This document shows, piece by piece, positions 17,558 through 25,422 of a DNA stretch of 64,000 bases. The position numbers and the translations under genes were made by a program. Under the pieces are notes generated by a model. It had not been told where the DNA came from, ran no database searches, and saw nothing but the letters and a program-made list of their open reading frames with translations. Numbering within the stretch: position 1 is the first letter of the stretch; every line of letters starts with the position of its first letter. Origin of the DNA: Bradyrhizobium sp. 132 (GTDB lineage Bacteria > Pseudomonadota > Alphaproteobacteria > Rhizobiales > Xanthobacteraceae); the NCBI RefSeq assembly GCF_023074185.1, contig NZ_JADPKY010000194.1:1-64000 (forward strand). The letters are read 5' to 3'.

Positions 17558-19381
17558 TCAGGGCTGGGCCGCCGCGGTGGCTGCCCTCGGGCGCTTCTTC
17601 ATTTTTGGTGCCGCTCCCGCTGCGGGAGGCGATGGAGCGGCTGCTGGGCCTGGAGCTGTTCGTTTGGCGTAGTCATCAAGCACGGCATCGATTCTAGCCA
17701 GAAGGGGATCAAAACCCGAGAAGTCGATGGTACCAGCTTGCGGCCGCACGATTCGCTCGGCAAAGACCACCTTGCCGAACTCGCCGGGGGCGTCGTGCTC
17801 CTTGTTGGGGTTAAAAGTCTTGCCGTCGATCTTTGTTGACAGCACGGCCGGGTCAAAAAAATCTTCTGGGCAGGATTTGTTGTCGGGACCCCTGATCGGT
17901 GTTTTGACAAGGTAGAGGTTCTCGCCGAGATGGTAGAAGGGAAGGTCCGTCGCAAGACCGATAGTGACACCGAATTTTTTGCTTTGAAGCAGCTTGAATA
18001 TCTGAGTTGCGCCATCGTCATTATCGATCAGCACAATCACCGGGTGTTTCATCGGGCGGTGTTTAAACTTGACGAGCGTTTCCTTCCAAGCTTCAAGAAA
18101 AAACTTCAGATCGGGTGAGCCGCCTCGAAGCTGCAGAAGGTCCTTTGACTGCTTTGAATACTTGAAAAAATGCACATTGAGCGAAGTCTTCCCGTCCTTG
18201 GTTGAAATCAGCTTCGGATGCAGTGCCGCCTGTTTTCGAATCGCACTTTTGAGGTAGACCGAATCGGTCGGTCCCTCGCAAAGGATGAGCGGCTTTGCTA
18301 GGTCGATAAAATGCTTGAAGAAGACGAGTTGAAAATAGATAAGGCGTATCGCCGACGGGTATTCGTTCTTCTGCGTGGTTCGTTCGGCATGCAGTGCGTG
18401 ACGCTTTTCCTTGTTCTTTTCAGCATCAATCGCGAGATCAATCTGCCGCTCTTTGATATGATAGATGTGATTAAGGACGCCCTCAAGTCGCTGTACGGAA
18501 GAGTCGTTTACACCGTCGCGCTTATAGGTGCCGGTGGTGAGCAATGAATTCGTCATCGCGCGTGCAAGTTTATAGTAGCTTTGCGGTATGTTGACTTTTT
18601 CATTGACCGTTAGCCCCGTCACAGTTTGGCGGCTACCCCTAACCTGCATTCGGGTCTTTGCCTCGTTAATCGTAAATCCGGCACTCTCGATGCGCGATTT
18701 CAACTCATCGCCGAGCGCCCAGCCACTTCCAACCGCAACTGCAAGGGAAGCTGGAAACGCTTTCAGGTTGGTTGAGAAAGTGATGTCGTCAGCATAACGC
18801 GTATAGGAACACCTGCTTTTGGTGGCCAATTTGACCATCCGCATATCGAGGAAATGCGTTAGTAGCTCGGACAAGATCGGAGAGCACGGGCTTCCCTGCG
18901 GTAAAACTCCGTCGTTACACGCGATCTGGGCGAGGGTGGTCGCAACCGGTTCGGCCAACTTGAACTGGTTATTGTTGAGGAAAAAGCCGCGTACGCGTCC
19001 GAAATTCAGGCTGGGAAAGAAATTCTGTAGGTCGAGATTCAGCACATAGCGGCGTGATCTGTGAGCCATCGCGTTTGTAATGATGGATCGGTTCTTGCGA
19101 AACGCGTGAGACAGATTGTTCCTGCGTTTATCAGATTCCTCAAGTTCGCGAAGGCATTCGTAAAGGATGCCGGCGAGTCGCTTTTGCAAGGCCTTGAGCA
19201 TTGGAATCGGTGCATCGATTCGTCGCTGCCCGCCGTCCTTCTTTTTAACATCAAAGGTCGTGTATTTTGCGGCCTTTGGAATTTGATAGACGATGAAGGA
19301 CAAGCCGCTCGGACTGTAGCCAAGCAGCGCCGCTAGATCATATCGGGTTTTTGCAGCGCGAAGGGATTGAAGGATCGACAA
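17558..19381 (-). CDS. Retron reverse transcriptase fused to a TOPRIM domain (Ec67/Eco2-like)
   Basis: A 607-residue protein starting at TTG. The only in-frame alternative would remove the conserved N terminus MSILQSLRAAKTRYDLAALL. The RT part (about 20-290) shows NLDLQNFFP (domain A), LPQGSPCSP, and YADD (196-199). The retron hallmarks are present: NAMAH (NAxxH, 103-107) and VTG (254-256). The C-terminal half has a TOPRIM nuclease core: Glu in LILCEGPTDSVYL (about 369) and the DxD in VLIDNDDG (about 453-455). RT-TOPRIM fusions are the layout of Ec67/Eco2. The ncRNA precedes it at 19404-19527. It likely makes msDNA and acts as the effector of an antiphage retron. Confidence 0.93.
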   Translation of the reverse strand: MSILQSLRAAKTRYDLAALLGYSPSGLSFIVYQIPKAAKYTTFDVKKKDGGQRRIDAPIPMLKALQKRLAGILYECLRELEESDKRRNNLSHAFRKNRSIITNAMAHRSRRYVLNLDLQNFFPSLNFGRVRGFFLNNNQFKLAEPVATTLAQIACNDGVLPQGSPCSPILSELLTHFLDMRMVKLATKSRCSYTRYADDITFSTNLKAFPASLAVAVGSGWALGDELKSRIESAGFTINEAKTRMQVRGSRQTVTGLTVNEKVNIPQSYYKLARAMTNSLLTTGTYKRDGVNDSSVQRLEGVLNHIYHIKERQIDLAIDAEKNKEKRHALHAERTTQKNEYPSAIRLIYFQLVFFKHFIDLAKPLILCEGPTDSVYLKSAIRKQAALHPKLISTKDGKTSLNVHFFKYSKQSKDLLQLRGGSPDLKFFLEAWKETLVKFKHRPMKHPVIVLIDNDDGATQIFKLLQSKKFGVTIGLATDLPFYHLGENLYLVKTPIRGPDNKSCPEDFFDPAVLSTKIDGKTFNPNKEHDAPGEFGKVVFAERIVRPQAGTIDFSGFDPLLARIDAVLDDYAKRTAPGPAAAPSPPAAGAAPKMKKRPRAATAAAQP

Positions 19382-19403
19382 TGCAAATCACCAAGGGAAA
19401 AGG

Positions 19404-19527
19404 GCTTACAGGCACTCCTACGCGTCGCATGGGCCATTGGCCATATGCATCGAGGATCGTATAGGGAGCAGCGTCCCTGACATTGGTTCATATACCGCGA
19501 AACACGATAACAAATCTGCCTGTAAGC
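19404..19527 (-). ncRNA. Retron msr-msd ncRNA
   Basis: Directly upstream of the RT on the same strand. Perfect 11-bp inverted repeats form a1 (GCTTACAGGCA, complement of 19517-19527) and a2 (TGCCTGTAAGC, complement of 19404-19414). After a1 comes GATTTGTT, which carries the candidate branching guanosine. The msr has two hairpins: TATCGTG-TTT-CGCGGTA (7 bp including G-U pairs) and AGGGA-6-TCCCT. The msd has a long imperfect hairpin around GGCC-AAT-GGCC with GCAT/ATGC below it. From memory, the motifs GGCAGATTTGTT and AGGAGTGCCTG match the Ec67 ncRNA, which supports the type assignment. Confidence 0.88.
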
Positions 19528-19621
19528 TTGTAGACCAATGTAGCGGCAAAGCCGCTCAAAGCAAGCTGCTCAAGGCTTCGGCAGGAAGTATCTCGTCTCG
19601 AAGGTGGAGTGCAGAATAGAC

Positions 19622-20179
19622 TTAGTCCTTTGACCGGGGGATGGAAGATGTGAGTGGGCGATACGCTCTCCGAAGCCCGGTCCACTCGGGCTTCTGTTCC
19701 AAAATGACTTGCTCAAGAAGTTGCGGAAGGTCATGTAAGAAATATTGCAGGTCCGCGGTGTTGCCTTCGTAACTATAGCGAATGCGCTCGAAAGTTTTGC
19801 TCCCAGCCGCGAGAGCGAACGGAAGGTCCCTAGCAATTTGTCGTCCAAGCCCCTCTTCAATCCTGTCCCACTCGCTCTTCCTGTGTACGAGAATATCGTT
19901 ATCCCAATTTTGCTGAATTCGAGCCCTCGTTGCGGGGCTAAGTGCGTCGTAAAGTTCCTTCAGGTTATGACCCCAAGGTACCGCCCCCGTCTCGATGCAC
20001 GCGAGGCATTTCAAAAACAGCTCGATGGTGAGGGCGCCAATCACGATCGCCGGCTCACCAATCGTCACGCTTAGCTGAACGTCATCTGGGCCCACAGCGT
20101 TGCGGAGAATCGCGAGCGTCTGAAAAAAACAGTCGCCTTGCTCGAAAACTTTCGACGCATCGATCTGCGGGCTTGCCAT
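19622..20179 (-). CDS. HEPN-like protein
   Basis: A 185-residue helical protein. The stretch IGALTIELFLKCLACIETGA followed by HNLKELYDALSPATRARI is the pattern of HEPN-type proteins (an ExxLKCL helix, then H-x-L-K-E-L-Y). Many of these are RNases or structural partners in defence and toxin-antitoxin loci. The catalytic RxxxxH motif is not obvious, so it may be inactive or structural. It is last in a leftward operon, 17 bases after the UDG-like gene and about 95 bases before the retron ncRNA. Confidence 0.55.
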   Translation of the reverse strand: MASPQIDASKVFEQGDCFFQTLAILRNAVGPDDVQLSVTIGEPAIVIGALTIELFLKCLACIETGAVPWGHNLKELYDALSPATRARIQQNWDNDILVHRKSEWDRIEEGLGRQIARDLPFALAAGSKTFERIRYSYEGNTADLQYFLHDLPQLLEQVILEQKPEWTGLRRAYRPLTSSIPRSKD

Positions 20180-20196
20180 GTTTTGATGCTCCTACC

Positions 20197-21015
20197 TCAG
20201 ATAAATACTTGATCGAAAAGGCCGCCCGTCAAGGCTGCTACCTTTCCAGTGAGGTTCATCCGACTGGCGATAAGCTTTTCGGGATCGACCTTTGACGAAA
20301 GATTTTCGCGGCGCTTGCGACCGAGGAAGAATGCGATGCGTTCTGCGTTCGCTCCACTTGGATGTGGAAGACCAGAGAGTACTCTACGACGATCAAACCC
20401 GGTTTGTTGCGCGACCATATTAACCGCTTGATCGGCGACGGGGCCAAGCGGGACGAGCAGCGCATTCGGAAGAAGTGCAAGCTCGGAGGCGAACCAGTTC
20501 ATCAATTGTTTTTGCAGAATAGGTACCCCTAGGGGTGTCGGAGCCCCACTATAGTTCTTCCCATCGATAAAGACGGGATATCGCAGAACAGAGGTAAAAT
20601 GAACGAGATGCGCGTCCGCTTCCCAAAGCGATCTAGTCGTGGCGACTCGTAAAACTTGGTTCAAGCCAATGCTATCGAGCAACGCGACCAAGTTAGTTCT
20701 CATCGGACCTGAGAAGCTGGCAAACACTTTTGCTTCGCGCATAGCGTCGGCCTCGCCTTGACCATTCTTCAGGCAATGCCAGGCCGCAATGAGTGCGTTT
20801 TCCATCTGCTGCCTTCCCGGTGTCAGCCCGACGATAACAATTTTCGCCCCGAGATTGACGTAGTCAAAAGGCGCATATGCCACATGAATTTTCTTTCCCC
20901 GCACGTCCCCCTCGTCGATCAGCAAATGCCTGGGTTCTACAATTTCGGCGCGGAGTTCGGGTTCAGACAAGATGCGGAGTATCGGAGCAAAGGAAGAGAA
21001 AAGCTTGCTGTCCAT
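20197..21015 (-). CDS. Uracil-DNA-glycosylase-fold protein
   Basis: A 272-residue protein. IVIVGLTPGRQQMENAL resembles the catalytic G-x-x-PG-x-x loop of the UDG superfamily, and GLPHPSGANAERIAFFLGRK resembles the HPS-x-x-N DNA-intercalation loop plus the following helix. The middle part is unlike canonical UDGs. It may recognise or excise modified bases, for example in phage DNA, but no activity can be claimed. It sits 14 bases after the DUF4258-like gene and 17 before the HEPN-like gene, so all are probably co-transcribed. Confidence 0.65.
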   Translation of the reverse strand: MDSKLFSSFAPILRILSEPELRAEIVEPRHLLIDEGDVRGKKIHVAYAPFDYVNLGAKIVIVGLTPGRQQMENALIAAWHCLKNGQGEADAMREAKVFASFSGPMRTNLVALLDSIGLNQVLRVATTRSLWEADAHLVHFTSVLRYPVFIDGKNYSGAPTPLGVPILQKQLMNWFASELALLPNALLVPLGPVADQAVNMVAQQTGFDRRRVLSGLPHPSGANAERIAFFLGRKRRENLSSKVDPEKLIASRMNLTGKVAALTGGLFDQVFI

Positions 21016-21029
21016 TTTTGTGCGTACTC

Positions 21030-21317
21030 TCAGTAAAAAAGGGGGCGGGACGCGAAAGCGACGGTGACAATGCGGTCGCCAACGGCGACCACGTAGGCAT
21101 TGCGGCGACGGTAGAAATTGATGATGTTGGTGAAGGCGCTGCCAGCGTCCTGGCGGAGTTCACGCATGCTCCCTTTGGCTAGTGAGTACTTCCGCGCTCC
21201 ATCGCCGGCCTCGCGCGAGTGCCCATAGGCAATGATGGCCTCTGCGACGAATGGTGGAATGCTCCGTTCAGCGGAACGCTCGCGTGCATGGCGCGTGAAT
21301 TGATAATCCGGTTCCAT
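21030..21317 (-). CDS. DUF4258-like small protein
   Basis: The probable start is the ATG complementary to 21315-21317 (95 residues); a GTG four codons upstream is also in frame. The sequence FTRHARERSAERSIPPFVAE has the H-A-x-x-R-x-x-x-R pattern of DUF4258 proteins, which often occur in toxin-antitoxin-like pairs and resemble RelE-fold proteins. The C-terminal strands (NAYVVAVGDRIVTVAFASR) fit a small beta sheet. It lies within the leftward four-gene operon. Confidence 0.6.
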   Translation of the reverse strand: MEPDYQFTRHARERSAERSIPPFVAEAIIAYGHSREAGDGARKYSLAKGSMRELRQDAGSAFTNIINFYRRRNAYVVAVGDRIVTVAFASRPLFY

Positions 21318-21357
21318 GGCAATCCTCACTCATTGGGCGATTGAGACCGACAGGCGT

Positions 21358-22383
21358 TCAGGCCCGCCCGTTGTCGGGGATTCGATGGTTTGGATTGTTA
21401 GCCAGGATTTCCAAATCCGCTGCTTCAAGCCGCGCCCATCGCACGCCGGAGACGGTGCCCCAATTCCCGACGGCGTTCGGCCGACGCCAATATGGGATCG
21501 GCATTCGTTGCAGTTCGCCGAGGGCTTCCTCGAAATCGACGACCTGAATCTCCGAACCCTTTGCGCCGATTGTGTACCCGCCACCACGCTTCAGACCTGG
21601 GTGAAAAGTCGAGTCATCGCGCGCGACTGGAACGAAGACGGCGCGCTCAAGCGGGGAGTGCTTGGCTCCATATTGAGGCAGAGCCTGTTCACGCCAGATC
21701 GAGTTCCAGAACTCCGGGCGATCGCTAAGCCAAGCAAGGGCTTCCTGGGCGGGAATTTTGCCCTCCACAGGTGAGAAGATTCGCTTCTCGCCCGACATCA
21801 TATTGCGAATTCGGCCTTCCGAGACTCCGCCAAAAACAGCCAGCGCGGCTGGCTCAATCGGCTGTCCGTGATCCAGCGCCCATCGATTGCGAGCCATGAG
21901 CACAAAGCGGTGGAGGTCGCTGTTTGTAGGGATGCCCCATTGGGTGGCGGGCGTAGCCAGGAGAAATTGTTCAGCGTGGCTGATCGCTTTCCCAAGATTC
22001 TCTTCACGTTCGTCCGCGTTTTCGGCGCCATCCAGGACGATACCGTAGAGGGCATAGGCGGCCAGATCGTGCAAATGAGTACCGAGTACCCACTCCGAGT
22101 AGCAGTAGCTGCTTGCTCCATCGAGGGCTTCGCGCCATTCAGATGGGTCGTCAAGTTTTCCGCCCGAGGCGTTCAACACGCCAGCAATCATCCGGGCCAT
22201 CCCGGCATCCACCTCTTCTTTGCCGACGATGCGAGTGAGGAAATTACCCGCGGCGGCTACAATATCGGCGAGCGTTGCAGCGGCATCGCCATCACTTCCG
22301 TATTGCTCATGAAAAATCGTGGCGCGCTCTTCTGCAGGAATCTGCGAATTTGATTTAGTGTCCATATTGATACGGGCTTTCAT
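21358..22383 (-). CDS. Hypothetical protein with possible DNA-binding segment
   Basis: A 341-residue protein I cannot assign to a family. The N-terminal 150 residues are helical and acidic. The middle (AALAVFGGVSEGRIRNMMSG) resembles a helix-turn-helix of the Cro/excisionase type. The C-terminal third is rich in beta-strand-like segments and aromatics (HPGLKRGGGYTIGAKGSEI). It is first in the leftward operon and divergent from the methyltransferase operon, about 265 bases away, so a regulatory role for one or both operons is possible but unproven. Confidence 0.55.
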   Translation of the reverse strand: MKARINMDTKSNSQIPAEERATIFHEQYGSDGDAAATLADIVAAAGNFLTRIVGKEEVDAGMARMIAGVLNASGGKLDDPSEWREALDGASSYCYSEWVLGTHLHDLAAYALYGIVLDGAENADEREENLGKAISHAEQFLLATPATQWGIPTNSDLHRFVLMARNRWALDHGQPIEPAALAVFGGVSEGRIRNMMSGEKRIFSPVEGKIPAQEALAWLSDRPEFWNSIWREQALPQYGAKHSPLERAVFVPVARDDSTFHPGLKRGGGYTIGAKGSEIQVVDFEEALGELQRMPIPYWRRPNAVGNWGTVSGVRWARLEAADLEILANNPNHRIPDNGRA

Positions 22384-22647
22384 GTGAAAATGTGATTAGG
22401 TATCGTCATCTTATATCCCTCAAAATTACGTCAAAATTATGGCAAGTGAAATCGTGACCAAACAATATCCTCATTCTTGCCTCTCAAGTGTTGAGGGTGA
22501 TCGCGCGTGTGGGTCGTCCCGAGGCATCGGCTGCTACCGGAATGAGGCCGGGCTACTGCGTGCGGAGGGATCGATCACAGTGATTAGAGCGAAAAGCCCG
22601 TATGGTCGGGCAATGACCAAGCGAATCACGAAAAGGCGCGGGGGAGT

Positions 22648-25422
22648 ATGAACGCCGTAGAGATCGAAGAAGCCATCTCGGCGCTCGCCGAGCAGCCGTT
22701 CGACCGCGAGGAGTTCCCCTTCGCCTTCCTTCAAGCCTTCGGCAACAAGGAGACGACGATCAAACGCCTGCGCAAGGGCGAGTCGAACAAGTCCGACCTG
22801 GCCGGCGTGCTTCAGACCAACAACATCCATATCGCCGTCGCCGTCCCCGGCGAGGTCACGAAGACGCTTGCTGCACTCAAAGCCAGCCCGGCGACCGCCC
22901 GGGCCAAGGCAAAATTCGTTCTGGCAACCGATGGAGAGACCTTCGAGGCCGAGGACTTGGCGAACGGCGAGACGGTCGCGTGCGCCTATACCGACTTCCC
23001 GAACCATTTCGGCTTCTTCCTGCCGCTGGCCGGGATCACGACCGTCAAGCAGGTTCGCGACAGCTCCTTCGACATCCGGGCCACCAGCCGCTTAAACAAA
23101 CTTTATGTCGAGCTTCTGAAGGACAATCCTGAATGGGGCACCACCGAGCGCCGCCCCGACATGAATCATTTTATGGCGCGGCTTATCTTTTGCTTCTTCG
23201 CGGAAGACACCGACATCTTCAACGGTGCCAGCCTGTTCACGTCAACGATCGAGCAGATGAGCACGCGGGACTCGTCCAATACCCATGAGGTTATCGGCGC
23301 GCTGTTCCTAGCTATGAACACAAAGATCGAGGATCGCGCCGCCGCAAACCTTCCCCGTTGGGCCACCGTGTTTCCTTATGTGAACGGCGGGCTCTTCTCG
23401 GGCAGCTTGGACGTGCCGCGCTTCAGCCGGATTGCGCGCTCCTATCTCCTCCATATCGGAAATCTCGACTGGACCAAGATCAATCCGGACATCTTCGGCT
23501 CGATGATCCAGGCCGTCGCCGACGACGACGAGCGCGGCGCGCTTGGGATGCACTACACCAGCATGCCGAACATCCTGAAAGTGCTGAGCCCGCTATTCCT
23601 CGATGACCTGCGGGCGCGGCTTGAGGAGGCGGGCGACAACGCCCGCATGTTGCTCAATCTGCGCAAACGCTTGGCGAAAATACGGGTCTTCGATCCGGCC
23701 TGCGGGTCCGGGAACTTCCTAGTCATCGCCTACAAGGCAATGAGGGGGATCGAAGCCGAGATTAACAAGCGGCGCGGCGAAGCGGACCACCGCACTGAAA
23801 TCCCGCTCACGAATTTCCGGGGCATCGAGTTGCGCGACTTCCCGGCTGAGATCGCGCGCCTTGCGTTGATCATCGCGGAATTTCAGTGCGATGTGCTTTA
23901 TCGTGGTCAGAAGGAAGCGCTCGCGGAGTTTCTGCCTCTCGATACGGAGAACTGGATCACCTGCGGCAACGCGCTGCGGCTGGATTGGATGAGCATCTGT
24001 CCGCCGGCGGGGGTGGGAGTAAAACACCACGCAGAAGACCTATTTCATACGCCACTCGATCAGGCGCAGATCGACTTCGAGAATGAAGGCGGTGAGACGT
24101 ATATATGCGGGAATCCCCCTTATCGCGGAAGCAAGTACCAAACTCCGGACCAAAAGGCAGATCTTCAGCGAGTTTTCGACGGCATTTCGCGCACTTGGAA
24201 CTCGCTTGACTATGTAACTGGGTGGATCATGAAGGCAGCCCGCTACAGTCAGAATGTCGATGCCACAAGCGCCTTCGTCTGCACTAATTCTATTTGCCAA
24301 GGGGTCCAAGTGCCGAGCCTATGGCCCTTTGTTTTCAACTTAAAGCAGAGGATTGTATTTGCCCATACCTCATTTAAATGGGCAAATTTGGCGAGCAGGA
24401 ATGCTGGGGTTACAGTAGTAGTCGTAGGAATTGGCAGCAACAAGGTGCCGCGGGAATGCCGATTGTTTGAGGGCGGGGATGATTCATCAAACATTGTTAG
24501 AGCTGTTCCGAATATCAATGCCTACCTGGTAGGTTCAAAGGACATCATTGTCGATAAAAGTCGGCATCGCACCGATGAACTTTCAGAAATGGATTTTGGA
24601 AGTAAAGCAGTTGATGGGGGGCACCTTTATCTGGATCGCACTGAGAAGGAAGCGCTCGAAAAGACCTCTCCAAAGGCCGCACAATTTATCAGACGTGTAT
24701 TTGGCGCTGCCGAGCTCGTGAAAGGCTTGGAACGTTATTGTTTTTGGATCAATGACGACGAAGTGCCAATTGCTGAGAGCATAGAGCCTATTGCTGAGCG
24801 GCTTCGCGCTGTTCGACAAATGAGGCTCGAAAGTCAGAAAGCGCCAACAAGAGCCGGTGCCTCCCAACCGCATAAGTTTGAGGAGCGACGACAGGTTGGT
24901 AACGAAACAATCATTGCGCTGCCCCGAATAACCTCGGAGAACAGGGATTATTTGCCCGTCGGATTGCTTCCGGCCGGCACAATAGTCAGCAGCCAGCTTT
25001 TTTCCTTCTACGATTGTGATCTGTTTTATTTCTCAATCTTGGCATCCAGGCTCCACTGGGTATGGATGGGGACAGTTTGCGGCCGATTAGAAATGCGCTT
25101 CTCGTATTCCAACACTCTTGGCTGGAACACCTTCCCGGTGCCGATTCTTACCGAAAAAAACAAGACCGACCTCGAACGCTGCGCCATGGACATCATTTTA
25201 GCGCGCGAGGCGCATTTCCCGGCGACAATCGCCGATCTCTACGACCCGCACAACATGCCAGCTGACCTTCGCGAAGCACACGAACGCAATGACGAAGTGC
25301 TTGAGCGCATCTATATCGGTCGTCGATTTCGCAACGACACCGAGCGTCTGGAAAAGCTGTTCGAGCTCTATACCAAGAGCAGGGCACAATTAAAAAGCCG
25401 CAAGGCGGAGGCAAGCGCGTGA
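22648..25422 (+). CDS. Gamma-class N6-adenine DNA methyltransferase (MmeI-like)
   Basis: A 924-residue protein, first in a three-gene operon. The SAM-binding motif is VFDPACGSGNFLVI (348-361) and the catalytic motif is CGNPPYRGSK (about 485), giving the N-terminal SAM, then NPPY order of gamma-class adenine methyltransferases. A helical spacer (PDMNHFMARLIFCFFAEDTD) precedes the domain, and a specificity-type region follows it, as in MmeI/type IIL enzymes. I do not see the PD-ExK nuclease expected at the N terminus of MmeI, so restriction may be done by the partner proteins. The stop overlaps the helicase start (GTGA). Confidence 0.85.
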   Translation: MNAVEIEEAISALAEQPFDREEFPFAFLQAFGNKETTIKRLRKGESNKSDLAGVLQTNNIHIAVAVPGEVTKTLAALKASPATARAKAKFVLATDGETFEAEDLANGETVACAYTDFPNHFGFFLPLAGITTVKQVRDSSFDIRATSRLNKLYVELLKDNPEWGTTERRPDMNHFMARLIFCFFAEDTDIFNGASLFTSTIEQMSTRDSSNTHEVIGALFLAMNTKIEDRAAANLPRWATVFPYVNGGLFSGSLDVPRFSRIARSYLLHIGNLDWTKINPDIFGSMIQAVADDDERGALGMHYTSMPNILKVLSPLFLDDLRARLEEAGDNARMLLNLRKRLAKIRVFDPACGSGNFLVIAYKAMRGIEAEINKRRGEADHRTEIPLTNFRGIELRDFPAEIARLALIIAEFQCDVLYRGQKEALAEFLPLDTENWITCGNALRLDWMSICPPAGVGVKHHAEDLFHTPLDQAQIDFENEGGETYICGNPPYRGSKYQTPDQKADLQRVFDGISRTWNSLDYVTGWIMKAARYSQNVDATSAFVCTNSICQGVQVPSLWPFVFNLKQRIVFAHTSFKWANLASRNAGVTVVVVGIGSNKVPRECRLFEGGDDSSNIVRAVPNINAYLVGSKDIIVDKSRHRTDELSEMDFGSKAVDGGHLYLDRTEKEALEKTSPKAAQFIRRVFGAAELVKGLERYCFWINDDEVPIAESIEPIAERLRAVRQMRLESQKAPTRAGASQPHKFEERRQVGNETIIALPRITSENRDYLPVGLLPAGTIVSSQLFSFYDCDLFYFSILASRLHWVWMGTVCGRLEMRFSYSNTLGWNTFPVPILTEKNKTDLERCAMDIILAREAHFPATIADLYDPHNMPADLREAHERNDEVLERIYIGRRFRNDTERLEKLFELYTKSRAQLKSRKAEASA

